In this document: positions 12,781 to 64,000 of the stretch, one piece after another | How the letters are laid out: each line of letters starts with the position of its first letter | Position numbering within the stretch: the first letter of the stretch is position 1 | NCBI GenBank assembly: GCA_019095985.1 | Contig: CM032660.1 | Location: 36,962,772 to 37,026,771 of the forward strand | Direction: 5' to 3' | DNA: 64,000 nt | DNA from: Streblospio benedicti | Taxonomy: Eukaryota; Annelida; Polychaeta; Spionida; Spionidae | The notes under the pieces: generated by a model | What the model saw: only the letters and a program-made list of their open reading frames with translations | Databases searched by the model: none | Told to the model about the DNA's origin: nothing | Translations under genes and position numbers: made by a program

Positions 12781-15700
12781 CGAGTACTCGTCCTTTTACC
12801 GAAATCTGGACCAACCTCCAAATGATTTGACTGCTGTGCAATACTCTGTTTTATCAACATAGGCTTGCTTTATGGACAAAATACACAGACATATATATGT
12901 GATCTTTTTTGTGGGTCTAATATTACTTTGAGTAGATATATCACTTCTTGCCTTCTCCCGAATAGTGAGTCAATATGCAATAACCTAACGCCTTGGAATG
13001 CCAGATAGCAAATCAGTCATTCATTAGGCCATATTCTGGTGGGTTAATTTAATCTATAGGCCATTTCAGACTTTATTAGCCTCCACCAATGCTCACTAAA
13101 GAGCTTTCTGTGTGTTTACTAATGTCCTTTATTCGAGTAAACTACAGTTACGTGTAATATAAGTAGATCTCTCCGCCACATGCATCTTGATGTTGGGAAT
13201 GTTCATACACAAATCCACAGTGCACAGTGTTGCACTAATATTGCTGTCTATCTGGAGGAAATAACCCACGCCTGCCTGGTTCTGGCCCCAAAATTGTTAT
13301 CACTTATCTGGGGAAGTTATTTTGATTTTTGTTTGGCCCGTGGGCTCCTGTTATGGATTATTGAGTTGTTGATCTGGACCATCTTCCTACTTTTTTGGGT
13401 TGTCTGCAAGGCTAACTCGATCTCCCTAAGGTCTTTCCTCTTCTAGCCGGCCTTGCTGGCGATGTTCATAAAGATGTTCCCGTGTTATGGTCTGCTCTTT
13501 CTCAACGGTTCTATGAGCCTACCTTTTCATCCAGTCCATTTGAAAGGTCACAGGCCATCATTACAGGCAATCCCATAAGTTGTGACCACAAGATATGGAC
13601 ACGAGGCACCATAAAAAGGCTGACAATATTTTTTCTCCTTGTTTTGCGTGTTGTGGAGCATCTGGAGCTATCAGTGTCTATGAGAAATTGGGAGATAAGA
13701 GTAAACCTGACAAAAAAATGAACAGGATATATAGACAAGACTAATTTCATGATAGTGTGCTCTTTGATGTGTGTAAAAAGGGTAATGGACAAAACCCGTG
13801 TTCCCTTGCCAAACTCAGGTGTTGGGATTTTTTTTATAAGTGCATCACATCAATGCATCAAAAAGGGATATGATATATCTATAGACCTGGACAATCAACC
13901 TATCACTATGTTGTGAATAATGTGATCTGTAAACAAAACCGCCTTAGTCAAATGTGGTTCCTTTTCATTATATTCTTTGAAGAATCTCTTTTGATCAAAG
14001 AAATAACAGTAAAAAAGAAAGGAAGACAAAAACTGAGAGCTATTTCTTTTATGCTCATACTGTTATGCGTAATACTTAAGCTTGGTAGTAACTTCTCCTT
14101 TTACAGGCAAGTAAGGGCCTCTTATGCTGTTTGTATCCGTGGTGTGCTTATTAATGGCTCATGTTCATGTCTGCTTAGCCAGAACCCTCGTTGAACAGGC
14201 TGAAATCTAAATTGCTGAGGGTATATTTGCATTATAAAACTGAGACCGTAGAAAAGCATGTGAAGGCCATTCTTAGTGTCTCTTCTCATGATACATAATT
14301 CAGTGATGTGTAGGTCTAAATTGGCTGCACGCACTACTGCAGAACGTGTGTTCATTTAATCGAGCTTTCCGCAGGTCACCTCACTATAATCGAGAGGCAG
14401 ACGAAATTAAAGACAATGTTTTCGATTCTAGAATATCTTAACTCGGTTAATTACGGGAAATCGAAACATGTGGCTGTTGACAGGGACGATATCAGCCAAG
14501 TATTCCACGGGGAATGCTGATGGACATATACAACTCTCAGTCCACTCACAACTAACCTGTAATTAAATTAGGAGTGCTGTGTAGATACATTATTCACGAA
14601 TGCATTACCACCAAGGTGTTTCAATTGATTAGCAAGCGCAATGGGAAGCGTGTGAATTCATGAAGAAAGGCCATTTGCATGCCAATTCGCCTTCTGGGAC
14701 TCACGCACGCACTCGTACTTTAAGCTTGCAAATGAACTGTGAAAACAAGATTCACATCCACAGTATAACTATATTGATAGCCTTCAAAATTAAATTAAAA
14801 ATGACGTATTGAAATAGATATCAAACGCAGGCGACAGATAGTTTAACAGTATAACTCATAAAAAATCACAAAATGCATGGATTGAAAATCCATAAAAATA
14901 TACAGCGCATTTGCCACACCCACCCAACCAATTATTTCCGGAGATTCTACTAAAGAATACGCTATTCCATAAAATAAGGAGTTGCAATGATTAGATGTTA
15001 TGCCAAGTATCCCCAAATGTCGGGAGAGCACGTTTGGAGGACCTAATGTTTTTTTCTTAGCACCCTAAAAAAGGATAGTATCTTGGTTCAAAATCAATTA
15101 AAAACGCCAATGTCCTGTAATATATTCAAACACACATCATGCTGAGCAGCATGAACATACGCGTAGATCTACGTACATACACGTGCATCCATCATTGGTG
15201 CATGCTATTTGGGCAGGTTCAGAACAATGTTCATTAAAACACGGCCCTCTGTCAACCTGCGCATGATGTGAGTGCAAAATGTATGTATCCTCACTGCTTT
15301 GCAAATACATTCGGTCGTTGACATAATGCCCGCACGTTTGTATTTTGTTTGTTTATTTGTTTGTTTGATCGATTAGTTTGAGAAAAACGTCATATGGAGT
15401 ATTAGAAAAAAAGTCGTGTTAACCATTTTGCTGGCATCAGATGTCGATCATTTGATATACTAGTATTTTCTCATGCCCATGGCATACTATGAATAATAAC
15501 CCTATGGAACATTGTTACAGCATTTAGCCCTCTTGTACAGGAAAAGGCGAGAAAAGGGAGTTGATCTTGGAAGGGGACAGCATGGCCGTACGTATACCCT
15601 CATATAAGAGTGGCTTTCCCATCATATGATCATATATTCGAAAGCCCCCACGCATCCGGGATACTTATCATTTATATACTATAAAAGATGTCTCCCATTA

Positions 15701-18373
15701 CATATGTTTTGTGAACTAAGTAAAACATACATATATTATTTCTGACAGGTCTCCCGCAAACAGCCTTGATATGAAACGGGATTATCAAGTAATTACATAG
15801 GATTACACGTGTTACCTTGGCTGTAAATGTAATTCAATAGCTTGTTAGAGGGAAGGGATGGTGTTGCAAGTATTGAATCTGCCATGCTCGGTATGTGCAT
15901 CCTCATCTTTGCGGGCTTATTATGCAATTTACAAGTTGTAAGACGTCAGATTTAAGAGGTTCCCATGAAACCACAATGGATATGTAAAGATCCCAGCTGT
16001 AGGGAAAGGCTGAGTGTGGGTTGAATAAATACATGTATTACATACATTATATACGAATAGTTATGCCAGTGAAGGCTTGCACCTCTGGCTGTACTTTTAT
16101 ATTTCACAGTTACTTTAGAATGCCATCGATATGTGTCACCTAGAGGTTCAGCATACTTTTCAATTAAAGGCTATTCAGCCCAAGCATAAAACTGTAGACA
16201 AAAAGGTCACAGTGTGCGAAAAGAAACATTAGCATTTTACTAAATACAATGTACTCTATGACGATATAAACAGAGCAGTTTATTGCAATTGTGGCGAAAT
16301 GCAGCAACAGCCGGAGATGAATGGAGGAAACACGCGCATGTTATGTGCAAGCACGAAATGCGCTTACGTATAAAGGGCGCTGTTGGTTTTATGGGTCGTC
16401 CATGAGTTGAAGTACATAACAGGTAATTAAATTATGCTATACTCATAATCATAGCTGCTGGTTCTTGAAAATATTATAAAAATCCAAGATATATGTTTAA
16501 TATTATTATTAAAATAATTTTGATTGTTTAGTTTGTTGATAGTCTATACCAGTGCACGTACATCGTTCTAATGCTTTCAAAATGGCAAATGAATAGTAAT
16601 GAAAGCGTATTTTAGGCAATATGAAAGACTAATATGCATGCCTCTGATGTTGTAAGATGGAACAGAAAGATTCGTTGTATGTTTACGTTCTGCCAACATA
16701 TTTGACTATAGCCAAGATAAAACAAATTGACAGCTCCTCTTAAATTATTAGTCATGTCATTGAAATAGCTAGCGCAATTATAATTGCCCTTGAATCTTTT
16801 GGGAGAGCAATTTCTATAGATTTCTTTAGACTTTTAGTGAATGACAGAAAAGCACTAATAACAAGGGGAAGCAATATTGCGCATAGGTTGACGCAAAAAT
16901 TGACAGCATTCAGAACCTGATAGAAAGTAAAATCAAAAGTTCTCATTATTATCAAAATGCATAAATTTCTGTTTTGTAATGAACATTAAACTCTCATTTA
17001 TATTTTGCTTGATACATTAGACAGTTGACGGTGTTTGATGAAAACTTGCTAACGTTTGTCAGAAAATATCTACTCCGTTATCTTGCCATGCTTCCATTCT
17101 TTAGAAAACAGAACAATAGCCATACAAATAAAGCCTATTTAGCTTCGTGTAATCAAGTCAAGTACATTCTCATCTGGCCCACGGGTAGCAATGAGTATTA
17201 TGAGACAAGATCCCCCAACCCAGCTGTTAATGCACCTAGAGCCAACAGCGAACCACAAGCACTTTCTTTTGCTGTTTTAGTGCACCTTAGACTGTTTGAT
17301 AGTGAAAACATAACGTAGAAACTGGTTTAATAGGCGATTTATCATGCCTTTTTAAGTTTCTTAGCTTAAAATATTTGTTATTTGGATTTTGCTGGACACT
17401 TTTTTCATTTGATTTTAATAAGCTATACATAGATTCCCAATAATAGAGCAGCAGTATGTTTATAGTAATATGCAACTCACGTGACAAATCAATGAAATTT
17501 ACTCACCAGTAATCTCCTAGCTGTAATTTATATCCTATAAACAAACCAGACAAAATATATGTATGTAAGTGTTTATCCACCAATATAAAATATTAATCCA
17601 GAAGTAACATCCAACCCAAAGTTCAAAGTCTCTGTATTAGTCCACACTATTCCACTTATAAAACAAATTGTACCCAATGCTAATGATGAGATTTTATCGT
17701 TGAACACTGCAGAACACACACTATTAGTTTTATCCTTATGATTTTAATCAGTCAATGTTAAAAGCACTTTTATTAAAACGCCATCAAGCATGCCATGTAA
17801 AACGTTGTCACACAAGTTCAGCTTTAAATAAATATTGCTCCCATAAACTAACGGCCAATTTAATAGCCATTGACATCTTACGATTCGTAATGACAACAAC
17901 TAATTCAGTCTAGTTAACATGGTATACATAAACGTTTTAGTGGTGATGCGTGGTTACGTGCTGCCGCATCCCAACTGCTGTGAAAATCGTCGGTGTCGAC
18001 AGTGTCGTGGTCTTGTGTTACCGAACGGAGGTAGAGTTGAGTAACGAGCGAGCGTCCATGTTGCCACTGCTCAGCTCATAGACTGGGGAAGGACCATGCT
18101 CAGTGGTCTGATTTATGGGTAGATAGATCAAGACGCGATCAAGATCAGATCGCAAGATTGGCATTTGAAAAGGCATTAATAATAAAAAATATTTCATTGA
18201 ATTCTATCTTAAAAATATTATGATTGACCCCTAGCGTTTTCACTCAATGAAAGGTTACTGAATGAACGCCAGCATAAAACAATCCCTAACATACAATGTA
18301 TACGACACAGGCCGCGGTGTTGCCCGCGTGGTGGTTAACGTTTACACAATTGTTCTGGCAAGATTTGTAATAA
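12728..18373. other. Gene-free stretch
   Basis: Only short, unrelated frames occur. Nothing matches a known domain and no exon pair with consistent phases was found. I see no RNA gene. Confidence 0.5.
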
Positions 18374-18567
18374 GGGAATGATCATAAATAACGATACCAA
18401 GCAAAAGTCCTCTACTTAGTCATTGCATTTCTATACAATCGCTAAAAGAAAATATTAAAAAAAATTATACCATAGCGTGGTAAAAAAGTTCAGCGACCCC
18501 CCTAAAGGAAATCAGAAAAGTTGGGCACCCCCCCCCCCCCCCGGTATCATTATTTATGATCGCTCCC
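18374..18567. mobile_element. MITE-like inverted-repeat element
   Basis: The left end GGGAATGATCATAAATAACG is matched by its inverted complement at 18543-18567, with about 23 of 25 positions paired. The ~190 bp element holds a C-homopolymer and no ORF. The outermost bases suggest a TA-type target site, but the duplication is not certain. Confidence 0.6.
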
Positions 18568-19548
18568 TAGCGGAGTAACATAGTGAGCACACACCGGTCC
18601 CCAAATAAAAAGATGAGACAAACAAAAGACATATATGACTAGCCTACACCGACATATATTGATATTGCTGTGTGTCGCCAGCCTAAAAATAGCATGTCAT
18701 CATATATAGGCCTGTATCTCAAATATTAAACGAAAGAGCACAAAAGCGTAGCTAGAAACAGTTTACGAGTTACACCTTGTATTTCAATAATGAAAACTTG
18801 ACGGTAAAAGAAAAGAATACTTTACAACTAATAATTGCAAAAATGTTTGTTGCGCACTTATTTTAGGATACGTTTTAAACTGACTTATTTGCTGGATGAC
18901 TTCACTTATCACGTCATGTCAGTGTAATAGATAAATAATATTATTTGACATGACATTATTTGACATGACATGACAGTGAATAAACACAATGCAACCATCA
19001 CAATGCGGAATCTGGACAGTCAGTAATTCGTATTCAACCATGCAGAAGTTTTAGCATATTCCCGAGTATTCCTTGCTACTTTATCACTCTAATATCATTC
19101 AAATTATCAGTTTAACCAAAATTCAATGATTTCAATAACTTCTACATTTCATTTTTCAATCCTTCTTAACAAAATTCAGTGACTTTTCAAGCCTCTTCAA
19201 AAACATGAATTTCAATATTAACTTCAAGCATCAGCACATGGTCAAAATTACAAGGAGTAATCAAATAAAATCATTTATTAAATCAGACATAAACATATCC
19301 ATATAACAAATAAAAAACGTATATACAGTATTAACATGCAGTCATTATAATTATCACAGTTACATACACTTGAAATATATTTTTTTAAAGTATACTGTAG
19401 TCAAAATCATCTGCATATTTACAGATATGTAATGATTAGAAACGTATAAATAATGTACATTGTAATGTAAATGTAAAAGTGCTTGTTTATAGTCTCAATG
19501 AACAGCTTTTGCTGCTATCTAACAGCTTTACATCTACACCAGGTCCGT
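18568..19548. other. Gene-free stretch
   Basis: AT-rich DNA with a short TGACATGACA-type tandem near 18945-18977. Nothing else is recognisable. Confidence 0.5.
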
Positions 19549-19777
19549 GGCATCATTGTCCACATCTTTCTCAACTCCCTGGTTGCGCACGCTCTTCACC
19601 CACATTGGCGACCTGTACCTATTAACTGTACCTATTTAACGTGTAGGTATCACGGAACAGTGTGCAACCTGTTAGAGGTAAGTTTGCTCAACACTTACCA
19701 TCAGACTCGACCGGGAATCGAACCCACGACCTTCTTGTCACAAGTCCAACTCCCTATCCATTGGGCCACGGAAGCAC
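19549..19777 (-). mobile_element. tRNA-derived SINE
   Basis: On the minus strand the head starts at 19777 and reads like a tRNA: an A-box region TGGCCCAATGGATAGGGAG and a B box GGTCGTGGGTTCGATTCC with the right spacing. It continues into an unrelated body ending near 19549. The head resembles a dihydrouridine/TΨC tRNA relic, but no terminal stem and 3' end of a functional tRNA are present. The left boundary is approximate. Confidence 0.7.
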
Positions 19778-19923
19778 ATATATATATAATAAAACAAATA
19801 TAATTGAAATATGTATATATAAATATTAGTTTACTTTTTGACTGCAATAATGAAATATCCTCATCATAATAAGATAAATGTAATTAAGGTAAACACCACC
19901 ATAGATTTACAAATATTATAAGG

Positions 19924-20041
19924 GTAATGGTCTGTTTTAGTGTGGAGATAACACTAGCTTGCACGAGCTAAAGCTCACTCAAGCAGGCTGACATCACTCA
20001 TGCAAGCTAGTGTTATCTCCATACTAAAACAGACCATTGCC
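19924..20041. mobile_element. Foldback (hairpin) MITE
   Basis: About 41 bases at the left (from AATGGTCTGTTTTAG through AGATAACACTAGCTTGCA) pair with the inverted right arm ending AAAACAGACCATTGCC. They are separated by about 35 bases and differ by one or two mismatches. There is no coding content. Confidence 0.7.
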
Positions 20042-20046
20042 TTTTT

Positions 20047-20170
20047 ATCTCCCCAGTTTAACAGAATTATTTAACTTGATCGTATTCATCGTTTATAAAG
20101 TAGGGAGATAACCTGATCTCCTACGGCTCTTAACCAATCAGAATCAAGAATGAATGGCAAACTGGGGAGA
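20047..20170. repeat. Short inverted-end segment beside the hairpin
   Basis: ATCTCCCCAGTTT at 20047 is answered by AAACTGGGGAGA at 20159-20170. This may be the outer part of the same composite element as 19924-20041. Confidence 0.4.
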
Positions 20171-20332
20171 AAATTCTTAAAATACTGATACGTCATGAAT
20201 AAACCCTTTCATGAAAATAATAAAATTCAATAAAATATAGTCTAATTGAGCCATTAAAATATCAAGGTGAGTAAAATATATTGGACAATATGATCACAAT
20301 TATTTCTAATATTGCAGTACAATAATAAACAT

Positions 20333-20338
20333 TTTATT
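20333..20338 (-). terminator. Polyadenylation signal of the oxidase gene
   Basis: AATAAA on the minus strand about 150 bases past the oxidase stop codon, followed by AT-rich DNA. It is the first canonical signal downstream. Confidence 0.6.
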
Positions 20339-20486
20339 GGTAACATGATGCAGATGTTTTGCATTGCACAAACATCGTAAATACAATGTATGAATACATG
20401 TATTTGAAGAGAATAAAATCACCGGGTTATAAGATACATGTAGTAATATTGCACAAGAAATGTGTATATTGATGGAGTGTCCAGCA

Positions 20487-58850
<38,364 letters not shown>

Positions 58851-59532
58851 CTGTAAAATGATGTTAAATTTTGCTATATATCAGAAAATAACAAATACAG
58901 GTATGATATTCCATATCCAAACATAGATACCATGCCACTATGTAAAGCCCTTATTATTATTGAAATAATAAAATTAAGAACAAGTTCAATTACAAATTTT
59001 GAATCAGCATAAAAAACGGTATATATTAAAGTTTCATATTATGTTTGTCCCACCGGTTTAGTTTGCGATATTTTGTTTTATTGAAGATACAATGTATTCT
59101 AAATACACAACATAAACCATCCCGATGTCACATACTAATACATGTTTAATTGGAAGATTCTAAAGTAAAACGGGTGTCTGAGCATCGTTCGCAACAAGCA
59201 TGTGCATACATTTAATATTCCATTCAAATACGTGCACCCATACCAATGTAAACTCAGTAAATTATGAGAAGACTTTTACCAAACAAATTAACCCTAATGA
59301 ATTTTATTTTGTGTATATCATAAGGGTGCCAATTGCATTTATTTGTTGGCTATTGCATCCGTAAGACGAGGGCCTGCTAGTAAAATTAATAATAAATAAT
59401 GAAATTACTAAATGGAGAAAATAATTACTTCATTTAATCAGTGTACACACTGATATGACAATGGAATAGAGTTATCTTGACTTGGACTATTGTTAGTAGT
59501 AGGGATATCCTTTCAAAGTTTATTTGTTACAC
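58851..59532. other. Upstream of oxidase exon 1, no exon found
   Basis: The missing first coding exon with the ATG should lie here or further right. I could not identify it or a promoter. Confidence 0.4.
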
Positions 59533-60070
59533 TACTACTTACTTTCACACAAACTAGACATTGCAGCTCCTATCTCAGAGCTTTGACCGAAGTGACAAAA
59601 AGATTGGTGCAGTCACTGGTGCCGTGTTGAGATAGGTGGCGTTCCTATCAGACAGCAGATGGAGAAAAGTCAGGGGGATGTTTCAGCCTTGGTTGAGGTT
59701 GAGCTTGGGCTTGTGTTGGAAGATCTTGATGGCCTTTACAATCTTGCGACGATTGGGGTTCTCTTCTCTGCTGATGATCTTGGCTACTTCTCCTTTGAAC
59801 TTGTGACCCCAGCTGTTCGTGTGTATCTGTATGGCAGACTGGGCACTGTTTGGGTTTAAGTAAGTTCAACCTGTAACCTGGTCTGCAAATTCCTACCATT
59901 TTCCCCAATATAGGAGTCATTGCAGCGTGGGCAAGTGATATCATACACTACCCCACAAAGCTTCTTAAGGTTATCCTTGGTTTTTGGTCTGACTAGTAAG
60001 ATCCAGAGTATGCTGAACGACTTGTGGAATAATGGTATCCCATGGTTCTTCAGCACTCTCTGGATAGCCT
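59533..60070 (-). mobile_element. Penelope-like element remnant with GIY-YIG domain
   Basis: The minus strand encodes a conserved C-terminus of Penelope-like elements: LKNHGIP, then LLVRPKTKDNLKKLCGVVYD, CPRCNDSYIG (GIY-YIG endonuclease) and FQHKPKLNLNQ. It is 5'-truncated and looks broken in several places. It faces a second, plus-strand copy that starts about 25 bases away. Confidence 0.8.
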
Positions 60071-60093
60071 AAGTTGCACCTTTCATGTATGGA

Positions 60094-61266
60094 AGTTGGT
60101 GGAGATCGCAAGATCGTGGAGGCCATCAAGATCTTTCAACACAAGCCCAAGCTCAACCTCAACCAGGGCAGGAACATCTCCCCGACTCTCCCGCATCTGC
60201 TGTCCATATCAGGCATGGAGCCTTGACTACACCAACTTTTTTGTCACTTCGGTCGAAGGCCCCGCTGTGCAGGGCTTTAACGCAGGGTGCCCCGCATGCC
60301 CGGGGCATGCCAGAGGCTCAGCCGGGCATGTAGTCAGCCATGGTCACATGCCCGACTGGGCACCCAGAAATTTCTGGCAATATTTCATCATTCGTTTGAT
60401 AGGTCAATGGCTTGTTCTAAGTTAAATTTAGATAAAATAATATTTACATCCTACTATTTGCAATCCCTAAATTATTACACAAAGAATACCTTTATAGTAA
60501 ATTAGTCTTATGTACATTTAGATGACTTCTCTTGGTGAAAATTTTATGAGACAAGAGCACCTTATGATTTTATTATTTTCTAAATGGTTTATTGAATACT
60601 TCCTTTAGAGAATCAATGATGGGCGCTGCTAAATTATCTTCATGATTGAGACAGTGAAAATGGTCTATTGACAGTAACTTGCGAAATTGTTCTTGTCAAT
60701 GATATTTATATAAATAATTTAACAGAGTGTATATTTGAATCGTCATTTTAAAGTCACGAATGATTTGCTGTTTGTTTCTGAATTTGCTGAGTAGTATTTT
60801 ATGAGTAACCTTGCGTAATCATGATGTCTAAACATGTCTTTTCGATTTTGGCCTCCGAACAAGCAAAGTCATCAGATGCTTTTATTTTTAAAGACAATTT
60901 GCCCTATTATTTCCGTCTTGTATGAGTGTTTATTCAAATCTGATTTTCCACCTGCAGATAACATTAAACTGAAAAACAGAAAACATTGTTGATCAGATCT
61001 TTAAAAACAAAAGCATTTGATGTCCAACAGTCACACAGTTATTATACGCAGTATATGATTATGTCAAGGCGCCTAAAAGCTTTTTATAAGACATATAAAA
61101 GTTATTTCTCGTCTAACACAGGTTTTTTATTCGGGCACCCAGATATTTCATTCGGGCACCCAGTAGCAACCACCCACATGCCCGAACGGGCACCCACTTT
61201 AAAAAGTTAACGTTAAGCCCTGCTGTGGGAGCCGCAACGTCAAGTTTGTGTGAAAGTAAGTAGATA
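60094..61266 (+). mobile_element. Second Penelope-like fragment, split by an insertion
   Basis: The plus strand repeats the last ~190 bases of the same element (IVEAIKIFQHKPKLNLNQ). Sequence matching the other copy's terminal part resumes after 61227 (CAAGTTTGTGTGAAAGTAAG). A 953 bp element interrupts it. It is 5'-truncated and head-to-head with the copy at 59533-60070. Broken. Confidence 0.75.
60270..61222. mobile_element. Non-autonomous TIR element inserted in the Penelope-like copy
   Basis: The ends are CAGGGCTTTAACG and, inverted, CAGGGCTTAACG. It is flanked by the 5-base duplication CTGTG (60265-60269 and 61223-61227). Subterminal GGGCACCCA/TGCCCGA motifs recur at both ends. There is no ORF of note. 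The related uninterrupted copy on the minus strand confirms the insertion point. The superfamily is uncertain. Confidence 0.75.
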
Positions 61267-62500
61267 CTCGCGCCACCACATCGACATATGTCAGCAGATC
61301 GTCACATCGCTAAAATGTATGTCATTTGCCTGCCCTCGAAAAGTCATCCCACCATTTCGCTGTCTTTAGGGAACGGAGAGATGGTGTGTGTGACAGTCCC
61401 GCTCAGCCAACATAAAATGTACAATGCACTTGTGATCTACAGTACATATTATGGCCTATTATAACAATTGGTCAAAATAATGTATTTTCAGCTTTTTTAA
61501 TGTTTATTATACTATAAACAATGAATAAGAACATATTCTAAAATGAAGCTTTTATCATCAATGGTTTTCCTTCTATAACACATTTTGTGTACACCATCGT
61601 GAAGATTATATAAGGACTCAATCTTTGCTGCACTAAGAGGTGATATGGGATGAATAATCAATTTTCAAACTTTTTATATTTATTATACTATAAACAAAGA
61701 ACAACAACATACTTTTGAAATGAATCTATTATCATTAATAGTTTTCCTATTATGATATATTTTATGGACACCAACTAGTAATAATATATAGTGATGTTCA
61801 ATGTTCAAAGGCCAATATCTCAAAACTAAATTTGTGTTATCCATGAATCTTTCAAACCAATTTACTCTTTAACAATGAAAAAAAGAATCTCCATTTTTTG
61901 GTTTTATTTGAAGATGAATACGTTTCGAAGAAAACCTTACTAGGGATTTTCAAAAAAATATTTTGTTAAATAATTATTAGGTTTTTTGTATTAATTGTTC
62001 GAAAATTATGAGATTTAGCTGTTTTCGAAAATTGAAATGTGTGTAAAAAGAACAATTTAACAGATATCAAAATTTTGAGGCAAGGTTTTCTAGATTATTA
62101 TATGAAGTGTATTGGTACATAGTATTTTCAATGATTGCACTTTATCATTCTGAATAATATCGCATAAAGCCAAAATCGTGAAATTTTCAATTAATGCTTC
62201 ATAAATTAATTTTGGGATATTAATTCTTTTTTTAAACCATATTATATCAATAGATAAGATTAGTACCTACAAAACAAGGTATAAATTGTAAAAATTGGTG
62301 CCATAAGTACAGAGCTAGTCTAGCTAATTTACTGTGTTTTCTAAATTATTAGCTCAAGGTTTTGGTAAAGACTATGGAAATAGATATTTGATCTTGTCTT
62401 ATCTGATGATAAGTTATCATCTAATAAAGAGGAGTCCATTGTAATATTTTCAATGTTCAATATATAAGATCTAGATGGGGGGAGGGGGGGCGGTCCTGAT
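61267..62500. other. Gene-free stretch
   Basis: AT-rich, with two loosely similar blocks (61480-61570 and 61665-61760: TATTATACTATAAACAA then TATCATNAATNGTTTTCC), an old duplication at most. Confidence 0.45.
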
Positions 62501-62827
62501 CCCACTTACCACTTAAATTTTAGCTCATTTGCCACTTCCCACTTAATAGTTTCATTCCCCACTAAAATGCGTACTTTTAATGAACATTTTGGTCAATTTT
62601 ACAAAAAGTGACATGATATTATAACAACCAATTTTAAATTGTTATAAATTTACGTGCATGACCCCCACTCGCATTTTTTATAGTTGCCCACTAAAATTTT
62701 GAATTTGTTCCACTTAATTTGGTAATTTTTCCCACTTCCCACTTAAGTGCCCAAATTCCCACTAACAACTTAATTTTTGCCAATTTCCCCACATCCCACT
62801 TAATTCTAAGGCCATTTCCCACTAAAC
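62501..62827. repeat. Irregular CCCACTTAA-type repeat field
   Basis: At least ten variants of CCCACTTAA / CCCACTAAA occur at uneven spacing of 10-60 bases, all on the plus strand, separated by T-rich spacers. It is not a regular minisatellite or CRISPR. Confidence 0.65.
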
Positions 62828-64000
62828 CTCATATATTAGATTCTTAATTTTAAATAGTCTATAGATGTGCCAGGAGTCTTGACATACGTCAGTGGTCACA
62901 CGTACATTTTAGTGACGTGATGAGACTCTGACATATGTCGAGACTCTGGCGACCATATTTTTTTCTGCATAGACCATGTTTATTCATGACCTTATATGGT
63001 AAGTTTTTTTTTTTTCTGATAAGAATATGATTAAGTACATGTATGGTCTTGATCAACCTGGCTGATATACTACTGCTCACTTAACTCGTGAATACATATG
63101 ATTTTGTTTTAAGAATAGCATTAAAAAGAGAAGTACCAATATGTTACAAATCTGTAAACTTTATTAGTCCTTTCCATATAAATAGAACTCGAAAAAGAAT
63201 TAAATTTACTATGGTGAAACAAGTGATACTTTGAACAGGAGATCTTGAAATTAATTATATGGCAAATAGAATAAAATCTGTTAAAAACCTTCTCTACTCA
63301 TAACATCTAATGAAATAAAAAGATATCACTGTAACATTAAAATATTGTCTCATATTCATTGTATAGCTAATAAAGAACATTATATGATGGAACCATCACC
63401 AGTATTTGCTTGCAGTATGCTTGTACACAAGCTAGGTTGTATACTGATAGATATTTTCCTAGCTAATATATCACAACATGAAAAACATTTCTACTATGGT
63501 ATTCGTGAGAACACATAATTGTTTTATTGTTTCCATAATATATACCATTGAAAATATACTAATAAATATTAATTCTCTACAACAAGTCAAGTTTCATGGA
63601 GATTTCTAATAGTGTCACTCAACAAAAAGCAGAAATGCCATTTTTGACACAACCATAATTAGTCACTGTATTATATTTGATGTCAATAATCCAATATTTT
63701 TCCATTTTACATACAAATAATGTACTTATTATAATAAGGTACAATATATCACTGAGTAAAGGAAAATGAAACATAATATTCATCAATAAAGAACATGTAA
63801 TTTACACCTTTATATACACATTGACAAAATGTATATATATGCAGTCATACATGGCAACGAATATATACAGCCTTTACTAATAGCGTTTAGCCAGAAATAC
63901 CATCCGTGAAAAAAAATGGAATGGATGCTTTTTTTAAATGACAACTCACAGTTTATTTGATATCTAAATCAAATTTTGCGATGGGTGATATTTTCTGGCC
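62828..64000. other. Gene-free right end
   Basis: AT-rich DNA with no credible frame, exon or RNA gene. There is a short repeated GACATA(C/T)GTC-type motif near 62880-62940. Confidence 0.5.

Overview
This is an AT-rich, intron-rich metazoan window. The reasons are C2H2 zinc-finger, microsomal P450 and molybdo-flavoprotein genes split by GT-AG introns, AATAAA polyadenylation signals, tRNA-derived SINEs, a LINE, a Penelope-like remnant and many small inverted-repeat elements. A clear RREB1/hindsight orthologue points to a bilaterian. The repeat mix suggests a marine invertebrate, but I cannot name the phylum. One 100-base run of N (30,978-31,077) marks an assembly gap.

The left 20 kb holds no gene I can defend. 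It contains a ~510 bp direct duplication (1.5-2.0 and 2.75-3.28 kb) carrying a small inverted-repeat element, a second ~130 bp direct repeat, SINE fragments, two MITE-like elements and one GC-rich patch at 12.5-12.8 kb that looks coding or CpG-island-like.

From 20.49 to 58.85 kb the minus strand carries one 30-exon gene for an aldehyde oxidase/xanthine dehydrogenase family enzyme: two [2Fe-2S] centres, an FAD domain and a molybdopterin domain with AOX-type active-site loops. Its introns hold other genes on the opposite strand. A two-exon cytochrome P450 (26.2-27.9 kb) lies in intron 19. The RREB1/hindsight-like zinc-finger gene (44.7-51.5 kb) lies in intron 3, and its candidate alternative first exons at 36.9 and 39.05 kb lie in oxidase intron 10. 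If those are real, the zinc-finger transcription unit runs antisense over oxidase exons 4-10. A 5'-truncated LINE ending in about 105 perfect GAT units occupies oxidase intron 24.

The 26-31 kb stretch shows small reading-frame faults: a nonsense codon in the P450, several one-base indels in oxidase exons 13 and 16, and missing sequence at the gap. Other oxidase exons are clean. Local assembly error is the simplest explanation for the exons beside the gap; real decay or polymorphism is the alternative.

The right end (59-64 kb) holds two head-to-head fragments of a Penelope-like element, one split by a 953 bp terminal-inverted-repeat element with a 5-base target duplication. Beyond that is an irregular CCCACTTAA-type repeat field and gene-free AT-rich DNA.
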